Assembly (NCBI GenBank): GCA_038248505.1
Contig: JBBRXJ010000058.1
Coordinates: forward strand, 1-23,018
DNA: 23,018 nucleotides
Source of the DNA: JBBRXJ01 sp038248505
GTDB taxonomy: Bacteria; Bacteroidota; Bacteroidia; Bacteroidales; JBBRXJ01
Direction: 5' to 3'
Part shown: piece by piece, positions 6,854-16,422 of the stretch
Layout of the letters: each line of letters opens with the position of its first letter
How positions within the stretch are numbered: the first letter of the stretch is position 1
Notes under the pieces: generated by a model
Told to the model about the DNA's origin: nothing
Database searches by the model: none
Seen by the model: only the letters and a program-made list of their open reading frames with translations
Translations under genes and position numbers: made by a program

Positions 6854-9800
6854 ATGAAAAAATATTTATACATCTTAATCCTCTTAATTGGAGGAACATC
6901 TGCCGTTTATTCTCAGGTAATAACCATTACAGGGGTTGTAACAAGTTTTGAAGATAAAAGCACCCTTCCCGGTGTAGCAGTTGTAATTAAAGGGACAACA
7001 AAAGGAGTGGTAACTGATTATGATGGTAACTATAGCATTGAGGCATCAGTAAACGACATTCTGGAATTCAGTTTTATTGGTATGGAAATCCAGGAGCTAC
7101 ATGTGGGTAATAAGACCAACATCAATATAACAATGTCACCCGAATCTCAGAAGATAGAGGAAGTAGTTGTAACAGCCATGGGTATTAAGCGCGAGAAAAA
7201 AGCCTTGTCCTATGCAACTCAGGAATTAAGTTCAGAAAAAATCACCGCATCGAGTCAACAAGATTTAAGCAAAGCATTACAAGGCAAAGTGGCCGGTTTA
7301 AATGTAATGCAGTCTAGTGGTATGCCAGGGGCATCATCGCAGATTACTATTCGCGGATCCAATTCCATTTCTTTAACAAATTCTCCTTTGGTAGTAATTG
7401 ATGGAATGCCTATAGAATCGGGATCAACCAAAGGAGGAAGCACCGATTTATCAAATCGTATGTTAGATATAAACCCAGATGATATTGAAACGGTGAACAT
7501 TCTAAAAGGGCCTACTGCTGCCGCTCTTTATGGATTACGAGCATCAAATGGGGTAATTGTTATTACAACCAAAAGTGGTAAAACATCAGGAGCCAAAGAA
7601 GGCATTAAGACTACTGTTACTTATAATACAGGCTTTTCACTTGAGCAAGTATCTCGCTTACCAAACCTACAAAGCACTTATGCACAAGGGGAAGATGGGC
7701 AATTAAAGCTCTATTCACCTTATTCCTGGGGACCACGGATTGATTCACTACAACCCTATCAATCGCAACTAGAATTTGCCGATACTGCTTCACATGGGAT
7801 TTATGATTTCCCTCAAAATGCGAGTGCTAGCCAAACACCCGATGTATATGATAATATGGAAAACTTTTTTCAGATAGGTCATACATATAAAAATTCGTTA
7901 GATATCTCAACAGCCGGTCTATTTGGCAATTATAGCCTAGGTTTCGGACAGGTTAAACAGGAAGGTATCATACCAAGTACTGGAATGGAAAAGTACACTG
8001 CCAAGTTTAACGGCACGTTTAACCTAAGTAAACGTTTTAAAACAGGGGTAGCAGCAAACTATTCCAGCCAGCGAATTGACAAAGTACCCTCGGGCAATAA
8101 TACAGCAAACCCATTATTTACGCTATATTCAGCGCCACGTAATTACGATTTAACAAATACTCCTTACGCCGATCAAAATAATCCGTATATACAAAGACAC
8201 TATCGTAGATTGATGGATAACCCTTATTGGGCAATTGAAAACAATAAATATTACGAAGAGACAGAACGATTTTTCGGGAATATGAATTTTGATTACAACC
8301 CATTTGATGGCGTAAATTTGACTTATCGGGTAGGTATTGACAACTTCAACACACGAAATAAAGAAGTAGTAAGTTTTGGTTCAGGTACGGGAAGAGCTTA
8401 TCCAGAATTTGGAACAAAAAAACCAAGTGGCGGTAGTATTGATGATCTATCCATTTATTACCGTGGTTTTAATAGTACTTTATTGTTAACCGTAAATAAA
8501 AAGCTAAACGACAATTTTAAATTGGATGTGGTATTAGGAAATGAATATATTGTAAATCAAATGTCACTTACAGAGGTGAGTGGAAAAGAAATTTTAGTGC
8601 CTGGATATGATAATGTAGCGGTAACAGCAACCCGATCAGGGTATAGCTTAGAACCTAGAAGAAACATTGGTAATGCCTATTTTACTACCATTACTTTAGA
8701 CTATAAAGGCTTATTTTATTTAACCCCAACGGGACGATATGATATTGTATCGAATATGCCAGAAGATAACCGTGCATTCTTTTATCCAAGTGTTTCAACT
8801 GGTTTTATCTTTACAAACATTAATCGATTAAAGAAAAATAAGGTACTGCCCTATGGTAAGGTACGATTATCGTATGCACAATGTGGTCAAACGGGAGATC
8901 CTTACTCTACTAAAATCAAAGCTAAACCAGCGGCACACGGCAATAGTGGCGTTTCATCAGTTTATAACTTTCCTTATAATGGAATAAATGCATTCTCATT
9001 TAGTGATGTCTTATATAATAATGAACTTACCCCTATTAATAGTAAAACAATTGAACTGGGGATGGAATTGAAATTCTTAAAAGAATTAGCAAGCATCGAT
9101 TACACCTTTTATCAAACAAGATCAGATGGTCAAATATATGAAGTACCTACCGCTGCATCAACAGGAAATTCTCGCGAATACCGAAATGCAGGTTCAGTAC
9201 AAACCATGGGTCATGAAGTGATGTTAACTACAAAACCAATAAATAAGAAAGAGAAATTTGTGTGGGAATTACAGTTTAATTTTAGCACGTACAATAATAT
9301 CGTTAGAGACTTAGCTGATGGCATAGAGCGTATTGCTGTTGGTGATGCAAATTTCACTAGTGTAGGTACATTTGCATATGAGGGGCAATCCTATCCAGTC
9401 ATTGTTGGAACTTCATTTGTTAGGGATGCCGACGGGAATATTGTGGTTGATAGCAGAGAAATGATTAATGGAAGTGCCAATGATCGTTATGGAATGCCAC
9501 TGTTTGGTCCAAGTAAAGTACTAGCAAAGGTTGACCCCGACTTTCAATTAGGCATTAATAACAATTTTACCTTTAAACGTTTGAGTTTTGGATTTATGTT
9601 TGATTGGAAGAAAGGCGGCTATATGCATAGTGGTTTAAATGCCTTGCTCAATGCCTATGGAATGAGTAAAGAAACAGAAGACCGCGAAGCTGCCTATGTT
9701 TATGATGGAGTAAAAGGATATCAAGACGCAAATGGAAATTTAGTAGTTGATGGTGCAAATGATATAGAGATAAAGAAAAACAAGGTTTTATATGATGAAG

Positions 9801-10078
9801 TACTTTGGAATATAACCGAAGCTGACATATACAAAACAAGCTATATTCGTTTACGTGAAGTAACTATTGGATATGATCTTCCAGAGAAATGGATGAATAA
9901 CAAGAGAATTAAAACGGCACGCTTTTATCTTACTGGAAGGAATTTATGGTTATACACCAAGTATCCGAACTTTGATCCTGAATCGAGCACGTCAAGCGGA
10001 AACGGAATGGGCGGATTTGAATTTGTATCCTTGCCAAATGCTCGTTCTGTAGGAGCTGGATTAAAAGTTACCTTCTAA
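6854..10078 (+). CDS. SusC/RagA-family TonB-linked outer-membrane transporter
   Basis: A large TonB-dependent channel for importing a glycan or peptide ligand, paired with the SusD-type lipoprotein that follows. The signal peptide is residues 1-20, with cleavage expected before QVITITGVV. Residues about 23-96 are the carboxypeptidase-regulatory-like domain (GTTKGVVTDYDGNYSI). The TonB box is EEVVVTAMG (102-110). The plug spans about 118-240, with LQGKVAGLNV (142-151), ITIRGSNSI and LKGPTAAALYG (217-227). The rest is a 22-strand barrel of the SusC type, ending in a terminal phenylalanine (VGAGLKVTF), the usual signal for Bam insertion. Length (1074) is normal. No anti-sigma/sigma pair, hybrid sensor or degradative enzyme lies beside it, so the ligand cannot be guessed from context. 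TACATTTTG at 6793 resembles, but does not fit, the -7 consensus. Confidence 0.95.
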   Translation: MKKYLYILILLIGGTSAVYSQVITITGVVTSFEDKSTLPGVAVVIKGTTKGVVTDYDGNYSIEASVNDILEFSFIGMEIQELHVGNKTNINITMSPESQKIEEVVVTAMGIKREKKALSYATQELSSEKITASSQQDLSKALQGKVAGLNVMQSSGMPGASSQITIRGSNSISLTNSPLVVIDGMPIESGSTKGGSTDLSNRMLDINPDDIETVNILKGPTAAALYGLRASNGVIVITTKSGKTSGAKEGIKTTVTYNTGFSLEQVSRLPNLQSTYAQGEDGQLKLYSPYSWGPRIDSLQPYQSQLEFADTASHGIYDFPQNASASQTPDVYDNMENFFQIGHTYKNSLDISTAGLFGNYSLGFGQVKQEGIIPSTGMEKYTAKFNGTFNLSKRFKTGVAANYSSQRIDKVPSGNNTANPLFTLYSAPRNYDLTNTPYADQNNPYIQRHYRRLMDNPYWAIENNKYYEETERFFGNMNFDYNPFDGVNLTYRVGIDNFNTRNKEVVSFGSGTGRAYPEFGTKKPSGGSIDDLSIYYRGFNSTLLLTVNKKLNDNFKLDVVLGNEYIVNQMSLTEVSGKEILVPGYDNVAVTATRSGYSLEPRRNIGNAYFTTITLDYKGLFYLTPTGRYDIVSNMPEDNRAFFYPSVSTGFIFTNINRLKKNKVLPYGKVRLSYAQCGQTGDPYSTKIKAKPAAHGNSGVSSVYNFPYNGINAFSFSDVLYNNELTPINSKTIELGMELKFLKELASIDYTFYQTRSDGQIYEVPTAASTGNSREYRNAGSVQTMGHEVMLTTKPINKKEKFVWELQFNFSTYNNIVRDLADGIERIAVGDANFTSVGTFAYEGQSYPVIVGTSFVRDADGNIVVDSREMINGSANDRYGMPLFGPSKVLAKVDPDFQLGINNNFTFKRLSFGFMFDWKKGGYMHSGLNALLNAYGMSKETEDREAAYVYDGVKGYQDANGNLVVDGANDIEIKKNKVLYDEVLWNITEADIYKTSYIRLREVTIGYDLPEKWMNNKRIKTARFYLTGRNLWLYTKYPNFDPESSTSSGNGMGGFEFVSLPNARSVGAGLKVTF

Positions 10079-10116
10079 TTAATAATGTAATGAAAACACA
10101 TCAAAAAACTATAAAC

Positions 10117-11526
10117 ATGAAAAAGTTTATTATATATACTGCTTCAGTTATTCTGATACTAATGGCATCGTGTAGTAAAGAAAAGCTGAATGAATTTGAT
10201 AACGATCCTAACAACCCGAGCGATGTACCCATTCGTTTATTAATTCCAACCGTAACTTCAGGAGTTCCAATTTATATGAATGCCTCAGACATAGCATGGT
10301 ATTGCAGTATCTTCGCTGAGCAACAAGCAGGCACCTACCTTGGCATGCGCGATGCTGATAGACGCAGTAGTATAAACGCATCATTATCTGAAAATGCTTG
10401 GTTGCAATTATATGCTGGAGTAATGAATGATTTGAACATCATCATAAAGAAAGGATCAGATGGTGGCACCGAGGCTGGTAGCTGGAAGTATGTGGGCATT
10501 GCGCAAGTGCTCATGGCCTACTCCATGTCAACAGCAAGCGATATATGGGGCCGAGTACCATATTCTGAAGCCTTCAAGAGCGCAGAAATTCGCGCTCCAA
10601 AATTTGATTCTCAAGAATCTATCTATGCCTCATTACAAATTATGCTAGATCAGGCAATCATTAACCTCGATCGCGAATCTATTGAACAACCAAGTAACGA
10701 AGATCTTTTATACAATGGTAATACTGACAAATGGATAAAAGCAGCTTGGTCATTAAAAGCAAAACTATACAACCACCTTAGTAACAGAGATGCACTTGGC
10801 TCAGCTAATAATGCAATAGCCTGTATGGCCAAGGCTTTTGGTAGTAGCGATGACAATTTAACATTTACAAAATGGAGTGGCACGGATGATCCTGACCACC
10901 AAAATCCATGGTATCGTGAGCGCATTGAGCTGGGGCGTTTCTCGCTGAGTAAAACGATGTATGATATTTTAAATGTGAATACCGATCCAAGACTCAGTAT
11001 TTTTTATACTGGAATAAAAGCGGCTCCCAATGGCACAGCACAAGAAGACAATACGGGAACTATCTATTCAAAAACATCTGATAATATTATTTATCCTAAT
11101 GCCCCGCTTCCTATGCTTACCTTTGCTGAACTTAAGTTTATTGAAGCAGAATGTTATCTGCGTATTGGCAATAGCAACATGGCAAACTATTGTTACCAAT
11201 TGGCAGTTGATACTGCCCTTGCAATGTATAATATCAAAGCAAATCCGTTTACTACACCGGACTTCTATAATAAGGTATTAAAGAAAGAACCGAGTGATAT
11301 GAATTTGAATTTAATTATTACACAAAAATACATTGCTTTATTTCCTTATCAATCTGTTGAGGCATTTGCAGACTGGAGAAGAACAGGTATACCTACGATG
11401 AATAATCCACTCGGACAAATCAGACGCTTCCCTTATCCACAAAGTGAAATTAGTGCGAATGGAGCCAATTTACCTGTTACACTAACAACCAATGGGGTTT
11501 GGTGGGATGATGGATCAGAGGATTAA
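10117..11526 (+). CDS. SusD/RagB-like outer-membrane lipoprotein
   Basis: The surface ligand-binding partner that caps the SusC barrel. The start MKKFIIYTASVILILMASC is a standard lipoprotein signal with the acylated cysteine at residue 19. This is why I prefer the ATG at 10117 over one 27 bases upstream (10090), which would add the hydrophilic MKTHQKTIN. The DNDPNNPSDVPIRLLIPT opening, the ASDIWGRVPYSEAF segment, NTDKWIKAAWSLKAKLYNHL and the late LTFAELKFIEAECYLR with IGNSNMANYCYQLA helices are typical of the SusD-like TPR-containing fold, closest to the SusD-like_2 subfamily. The gene begins 38 bases after SusC and is surely co-transcribed with it. No enzyme gene follows. The next gene is on the other strand. 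Confidence 0.93.
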   Translation: MKKFIIYTASVILILMASCSKEKLNEFDNDPNNPSDVPIRLLIPTVTSGVPIYMNASDIAWYCSIFAEQQAGTYLGMRDADRRSSINASLSENAWLQLYAGVMNDLNIIIKKGSDGGTEAGSWKYVGIAQVLMAYSMSTASDIWGRVPYSEAFKSAEIRAPKFDSQESIYASLQIMLDQAIINLDRESIEQPSNEDLLYNGNTDKWIKAAWSLKAKLYNHLSNRDALGSANNAIACMAKAFGSSDDNLTFTKWSGTDDPDHQNPWYRERIELGRFSLSKTMYDILNVNTDPRLSIFYTGIKAAPNGTAQEDNTGTIYSKTSDNIIYPNAPLPMLTFAELKFIEAECYLRIGNSNMANYCYQLAVDTALAMYNIKANPFTTPDFYNKVLKKEPSDMNLNLIITQKYIALFPYQSVEAFADWRRTGIPTMNNPLGQIRRFPYPQSEISANGANLPVTLTTNGVWWDDGSED

Positions 11527-11551
11527 TGAATAGTGATGAGCGATTATTCAT
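11526..11551. terminator. Small hairpin between convergent genes
   Basis: ATGAATA (11526-11532) and TATTCAT (11545-11551) can pair across a 12-base loop. They lie between, and overlap, the stop codons of the SusD-like gene and murF-alr. No T-run follows on either strand, so this is at best a weak bidirectional terminator. Confidence 0.25.
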
Positions 11552-14003
11552 GAAAATAAACTCGTTTGACGCGTTGCGAAATACCTGTAAGTATTTCGTA
11601 AGGGATGGTTTCTAGGGTATCGGCTAGATTCGTTACTGATTGATTTATGCCAAATATTTCAACCATATCTCCTAAAACAACACCATGAATATCGGTAATA
11701 TCAATCATACACATATCCATACAGATATTACCAACAATTGGTGCTGGGATATCCGACACAAATAAAGAACCTTTACAGTTACTCAATCTACGGTCAAGTC
11801 CATCAGCATATCCTACCGGAACAATAGCAATGCGAGTTGGACGACTCAGGCGACCTTTCCGGCCATATCCAACGGTTTCAGACTGATCAAGATTTCGAAT
11901 TTGAGCCACATAACTTTTTAAAGAACTAATATTTTGAACATTCAATTGATTCAAAGCACTAATACCATACAAGCCAATACCAAGACGTACCATATCGTAA
12001 TGAGCTTCTTTAAAACGCTCGGTACCCGATGAATTGCAAATATGACGGATAACAGAATAGCCTAATTTGCTTATTAAGCGGCTACTCATTTCATCAAATA
12101 ATTGTATTTGAGAAAGCGTAAAGGAATCATGTTGCGATTCATCTGCCGCAGCTAGGTGCGAAAAAACAGAGCAAACTTTAATCGTTTTTAAAGTGGTAAG
12201 ATGATCAAGTAAAACTAAAAGCTCATCATTCGAAAATCCTAAACGATGCATTCCAGTATCAAACTTCAAATGAACGGGATAGTTTTTTTTGTTTTTTTGT
12301 TGAAGCACATTATCAAGTAACAACAAATTCGATAAGTCAAAAATTTCAGGCTCCAGATTATTGTCAATCATATTATCAAACGTGCCTGACTCCGGATTCA
12401 TAACCAATATAGGCAGATTAATTCCAGACCGACGTAAAGCAATACCCTCATCGGTAAAAGCAACCCCTAAATAATCTACACGCTGATGTTGCAATACATT
12501 CGATATCTCATACGTACCACAGCCGTATGATAAAGCTTTCACCATCACCAAAACTTTAGTCTCAGGCTTAAGTAAAGTTCTAAAATAATTCAGATTAAAA
12601 ACAATTGCATTGAGATTAATTTCAAGAACAGTTCTATGCTGTTTCTCTTCAAAAGTTTTGCTGATGCGTTCAAATTCAAAATTACGAGCACCTTTAATGA
12701 GAATGGATTCATTTCTAAATCGCTCTCTATCTATATGTTTTAAAAAGTCATCGGTTGATACAAAGAAAAACTTTTCCATATTAAATTTATCTTTGTTACG
12801 CATTAATGCAGTACCAATTCCATATATTGTATTTACACATCCCAGCTTAAGCAATTCTGAAACATCATTATACAGTGCTGCTTCATCACGTCCCGTTTGT
12901 AATAAATCAGACAAAATAATGCTTCGCTTTTTATGCTGATTTTGTTGCGCAAGAAAGTCGAGAGCAATTGACAGTGAGCCTAAATCTGAATTGTAGCTAT
13001 CATTTATAATAGTGCAATTATTAATCCCCGTCTTCATTTCCAAACGCATACCTACAGAACTAAGCTGCCGTAATCGTTCACTAATTACGCTACGTGGAAC
13101 ATCTAGTAAAAGTAATAAACAAAGTACATGCATTGCATTTTCAAAAGATGCTAAATCAGAAAATGGAATGGTAAAATCACTCGAAAGATTATGATATAAA
13201 TAGCTTATATGAGTTTGTTCAGGTAAACGATTAACAGACAAAACAACAACATCTGCATTCGTATGTTGTGCCCAGGTAAAGGTTTTAACCTCAGTTTGCC
13301 TATTAACAGCATCCCTAATAAGGTGATGGTCATTGCAAAAAACAAGTTTTTCAACATTTTTAAAAAGCAATAACTTCTCTTGAACCTTTTGCTCAAGCGA
13401 ATTAAAATGCTCTTGATGCGCATCACCTATGTTAGTGAATATTCCAATTTCAGGCCGAATTATTGATTCGAGTTTATGCATTTCATTAACGTGGCTAATA
13501 CCTGCTTCAAAAACCGCTACATCATAATTTTCATTCATTTGCCAAACAGAAAGCGGCACTCCAATCTGAGAATTATAACTTTTAGGGCTTCTAACAATAC
13601 GTGAAATGCCATTAAGAGATTGAAATATCCATTCTTTAACTACTGTTTTTCCGTTACTTCCCGTAATAGCAACTACAGGATAATTAAAGCGTTTACGATG
13701 GTGTGTCGCAATTTCATGAAGAGCTATTATAGCATTTTTGCATATTAAAAAAGAAGCATCCTTCATATTATCAAATGAATCTTGCCATTTTGATATTAAA
13801 AAGCAGCGTACTCCTCTCTGATAAAGGATGTCAATAAATTGATGACCATCCTGTCGATCACCCGCAATAGCAATAAAAAGAGAATCAACTGGAGAAAAAA
13901 CATTACGACTATCATACAGTAAATGTTGCACTTGAAGATCATCTCTTCCTTTTAATTTGGCATTAGCCATTTGAGCTAATTCTCTCATGAAATAGGTATT
14001 CAT
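11544..14003 (-). CDS. murF-alr: Bifunctional MurF ligase / alanine racemase
   Basis: Two consecutive steps of peptidoglycan precursor synthesis in one chain. Residues about 1-450 are UDP-MurNAc-tripeptide:D-Ala-D-Ala ligase, with the ATP loop ITGSNGKT (113-120), NYDVAVFEAGIS (159-170), TNIGDAHQEHF (190-200) and INDSYNSD (333-340). Residues about 455-819 are a PLP-dependent alanine racemase, with PLP-lysine Lys489 in MVKALSYGCG, KFDTGMHRLG (580-589), VGYGRKG carrying the probable catalytic Tyr713, and GNICMDMCMIDIT (758-770). The racemase makes the D-Ala that, as D-Ala-D-Ala, is the ligase's substrate. This fusion is established in Bacteroidota. The N of the common VKANAYGHG racemase motif is replaced here (VKALSYGCG), which I believe is usual for the fused form. 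The gene is monocistronic on the minus strand, divergent from the isomerase gene. Confidence 0.95.
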   Translation of the reverse strand: MNTYFMRELAQMANAKLKGRDDLQVQHLLYDSRNVFSPVDSLFIAIAGDRQDGHQFIDILYQRGVRCFLISKWQDSFDNMKDASFLICKNAIIALHEIATHHRKRFNYPVVAITGSNGKTVVKEWIFQSLNGISRIVRSPKSYNSQIGVPLSVWQMNENYDVAVFEAGISHVNEMHKLESIIRPEIGIFTNIGDAHQEHFNSLEQKVQEKLLLFKNVEKLVFCNDHHLIRDAVNRQTEVKTFTWAQHTNADVVVLSVNRLPEQTHISYLYHNLSSDFTIPFSDLASFENAMHVLCLLLLLDVPRSVISERLRQLSSVGMRLEMKTGINNCTIINDSYNSDLGSLSIALDFLAQQNQHKKRSIILSDLLQTGRDEAALYNDVSELLKLGCVNTIYGIGTALMRNKDKFNMEKFFFVSTDDFLKHIDRERFRNESILIKGARNFEFERISKTFEEKQHRTVLEINLNAIVFNLNYFRTLLKPETKVLVMVKALSYGCGTYEISNVLQHQRVDYLGVAFTDEGIALRRSGINLPILVMNPESGTFDNMIDNNLEPEIFDLSNLLLLDNVLQQKNKKNYPVHLKFDTGMHRLGFSNDELLVLLDHLTTLKTIKVCSVFSHLAAADESQHDSFTLSQIQLFDEMSSRLISKLGYSVIRHICNSSGTERFKEAHYDMVRLGIGLYGISALNQLNVQNISSLKSYVAQIRNLDQSETVGYGRKGRLSRPTRIAIVPVGYADGLDRRLSNCKGSLFVSDIPAPIVGNICMDMCMIDITDIHGVVLGDMVEIFGINQSVTNLADTLETIPYEILTGISQRVKRVYFHE

Positions 14004-14080
14004 AGACCGTATTTTGAGACAAAATTACTTATTTTTTCTGCCATGTATGTAAAAAAAGAGATACAATCATTGATATTTGC

Positions 14081-14098
14081 TATATTTGAACAAATATA
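14081..14098. promoter_or_regulatory. Back-to-back -7 boxes in a perfect palindrome
   Basis: TATATTTG-AA-CAAATATA is an 8-bp perfect inverted repeat with a 2-base spacer. Each arm is an exact TAnnTTTG Bacteroidota -7 element, one per strand. It lies between divergent murF-alr (start at 14003) and the sugar isomerase (start at 14168), giving leaders of roughly 80 and 70 bases. No convincing -33 TTTG lies at the expected distance on either side. Confidence 0.55.
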
Positions 14099-14167
14099 AC
14101 AGTAAACTCAGCAATGTAAGAGCTTACACAAACAAGAAAATATCAATTTGATAATAATGTTATTTAA

Positions 14168-15025
14168 ATGAAAAGAAGAGATTTCATACTAAAAACAAGT
14201 TTGGGAACAGCGGCGGTATTATTTTCCTCATCACTCATTGCAGCAGAGAAATCAAAACCTAAAAAAATAGGTTTACAATTATACACTCTGCGCGATGCTA
14301 TGAAAGATGACTTCATGGGCACCCTCAGCAAAGTTGCTGTTATGGGCTACACATGGATTGAATTAGCAGGGTATAAACAAGGTACATTCTATGAAAAAAA
14401 GCCTAGTGAAATAAAAAAAATAATTTCTGATTTTGGAATGGAACTCATCAGTAGTCACGCTATGATAGAACTAAGCGAAGCCAAACAAGCTATTGATGCA
14501 CATGCCGAGGCTGGAATAAAATATATGGTAATACCCTATTTAAAAGAAGAGGAAAGAAAAACCATTGACGATTACCGCAAACTCAGCAACAATTTAAATA
14601 CCATAGGAGATATTGCCAAACAAAATGGATTAAAATTGGCATACCATAACCACGCATTTGAGCTCGAAAAAATTGAGGAGCAAATTCCTTACGATATCAT
14701 GTTAATGAATACTGATAATAACTTAGTGTGCTATGAAATGGATCTCTATTGGGTAATAAAATCAGGAAGTAATCCGGTTGATCTTTTTCAGAAATATCCC
14801 GATCGTTTTGAACTTTTTCATGTAAAAGACATGGACAATAGCGCAGATAGAAACTTTACTGAAGTAGGTAATGGCACAATTGATTTTAAACCCATTTTTG
14901 AAAATAAGAAACTAGCGGGAATGAAATATTTCTTTGTTGAGCAAGATAAATGTCTAAACCACGCGTCAATTGAAAGTATCAAAATCAGTATTGATTATAT
15001 TAACAAAACCAATTACATTAAGTAA
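14168..15025 (+). CDS. Tat-exported sugar phosphate isomerase/epimerase-like protein
   Basis: A TIM-barrel protein of the xylose-isomerase-like (AP endonuclease family 2) superfamily. The start MKRRDFILKTSLGTAAVLF carries a twin-arginine signal (Arg3-Arg4, RRDFI), with cleavage expected after IAA near residue 26. The folded protein is thus probably exported to the periplasm. Barrel landmarks are IGLQLYTLRD (34-43), WIELAG (63-68), SSHAMI (95-100), LAYHNHAFELE (158-168), CYEMDLYW (188-195), FELFHVKDMD (214-223) and FFVEQD (255-260). The conserved Glu, His and Asp residues probably form the divalent-metal site. Substrates vary widely in this family and cannot be assigned. It is followed 24 bases later by the CorC-type gene, probably in one transcript. 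Length (285) is normal. Confidence 0.88.
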   Translation: MKRRDFILKTSLGTAAVLFSSSLIAAEKSKPKKIGLQLYTLRDAMKDDFMGTLSKVAVMGYTWIELAGYKQGTFYEKKPSEIKKIISDFGMELISSHAMIELSEAKQAIDAHAEAGIKYMVIPYLKEEERKTIDDYRKLSNNLNTIGDIAKQNGLKLAYHNHAFELEKIEEQIPYDIMLMNTDNNLVCYEMDLYWVIKSGSNPVDLFQKYPDRFELFHVKDMDNSADRNFTEVGNGTIDFKPIFENKKLAGMKYFFVEQDKCLNHASIESIKISIDYINKTNYIK

Positions 15026-15049
15026 ACAAAAGATAATAATCCTTTAAAT

Positions 15050-16363
15050 ATGATTGCTGATATACTCATCACTTTATTTCTTGTATTACTTAACGGCTTT
15101 TTTGTAGCTGCAGAATTTGCTATTGTAAAAGTTCGTTACTCTCAAATTGAAATTAAAATACAACAAGGAAGCCGCATAGCAAAGACCGCTCGAAGTATAG
15201 TTGATAATCTCGACACCTATTTATCGGCAACACAATTAGGTATTACCTTAGCAAGTTTAGGTCTTGGTTGGATTGGAGAACCCGTAGTGTCATCTATAAT
15301 TACCAATAGTCTTGCAGCATTTCATATTGAATTAGATGCTGAAACCACTCATAAAATAGCATTACCTATAGCATTTATTCTCATTACCACCTTACATATT
15401 GTATTGGGTGAACTCGCCCCAAAATCAATTGCCATAAGAAAAGCAGAACAAACGACCTATGTTATTTCAATTCCTCTAAAAGTATTCTTCTATATATTCA
15501 AACCATTCATTTGGCTAATGAACTCCATCTCAAATTTTCTTCTTAAAATGATTGGCATTCAGCCCATAGGCGAACACGATATACATTCATCCGATGAGCT
15601 ACGCATTTTAGTTGAGCAAAGCAAAGATGGCGGTGCTATAGAAGAAGCGGATTATAAAATTATTAAAAATGCTTTTGAATTTAATGATTTAACGGCAAAA
15701 CAAATCATGATACCTAGGCAGCAAATATTTGCCATAGATGTTGATACTCCTCCCGATGAATTAATTGAACAAGTTGTAGAAAATGGATATTCTCGTGTAC
15801 CTGTATATCACAACTCAATAGACAATATTACTGGAATTGTGCATGTAAAAGAACTTTTAAAAATGCACTATCAAAAACTCAACTATTCGATAGCAGAACT
15901 TCAACACCCGCCACTGTATTTTGTTGAAACGCAACCCATAAGTGATTTGCTTAAGCAATTTCAAAGCAAACATGTGCACATGGCAGTAGTGGTTGATGAA
16001 TTTGGTGGTACTGCGGGTATTATAACCCTTGAAGATGTGTTAGAGGAACTTGTTGGTGAAATTCAAGATGAGGATGACAACGAAATCCCTTTAGTAATTG
16101 CAAAAGATGATGGCAGCTATATTGTTCAAGCAACACAGCCATTATCAAACATTAACGATCATATACAACATCCTTTTGAACTTAACGATAATTACCAAAC
16201 ATTATCAGGATTAATTTTTAACAGTACAGGACATATTCCAAAACAAGGAGAAATAATATTTACCGAGGGATATGAAATTACCATCACAAAAATTCAAAAT
16301 AGAAGTATTCAGACTGTTGTCCTGAAGTATATTGATAGCAAACATAATTCAGTAACTGATTAA
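15050..16363 (+). CDS. CNNM/CorC (HlyC)-family membrane protein with CBS domains
   Basis: An inner-membrane protein of the family tied to magnesium or cobalt efflux, often annotated as hemolysin. Residues 1-170 are the DUF21/CNNM membrane domain with hydrophobic segments at about 2-22, 60-85, 103-122 and 135-165. It includes the signature NGFFVAAEFAIVKVR (15-29) and the LGELAPKSIAIRKAE stretch (119-133). A CBS pair follows (about 217-335), with IMIPRQQIFAID (219-230), GYSRVPVY (246-253) and the VVVDEFGGTAGIITLEDVLEELVGEI region. Residues about 345-430 are the CorC_HlyC C-terminal domain. All parts are complete. It ends convergently with glmM, with only 59 bases between them and no clear terminator. 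Ion specificity is unknown. Confidence 0.92.
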   Translation: MIADILITLFLVLLNGFFVAAEFAIVKVRYSQIEIKIQQGSRIAKTARSIVDNLDTYLSATQLGITLASLGLGWIGEPVVSSIITNSLAAFHIELDAETTHKIALPIAFILITTLHIVLGELAPKSIAIRKAEQTTYVISIPLKVFFYIFKPFIWLMNSISNFLLKMIGIQPIGEHDIHSSDELRILVEQSKDGGAIEEADYKIIKNAFEFNDLTAKQIMIPRQQIFAIDVDTPPDELIEQVVENGYSRVPVYHNSIDNITGIVHVKELLKMHYQKLNYSIAELQHPPLYFVETQPISDLLKQFQSKHVHMAVVVDEFGGTAGIITLEDVLEELVGEIQDEDDNEIPLVIAKDDGSYIVQATQPLSNINDHIQHPFELNDNYQTLSGLIFNSTGHIPKQGEIIFTEGYEITITKIQNRSIQTVVLKYIDSKHNSVTD

Positions 16364-16422
16364 GTGGCGTGTTTTATAACTCTTAATACAGAAACGAATC
16401 ATTCATTTCTCAACACCAATCA

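Noticed and set aside
12610..12939. 109-codon plus-strand frame
   Set aside because: It lies entirely antisense to the clearly coding murF-alr gene and has no family-like pattern.
15050..16363. Hemolysin function suggested by the family name
   Set aside because: CNNM/CorC proteins with DUF21 and CBS domains are ion-transport related; the hemolysin label is historical.
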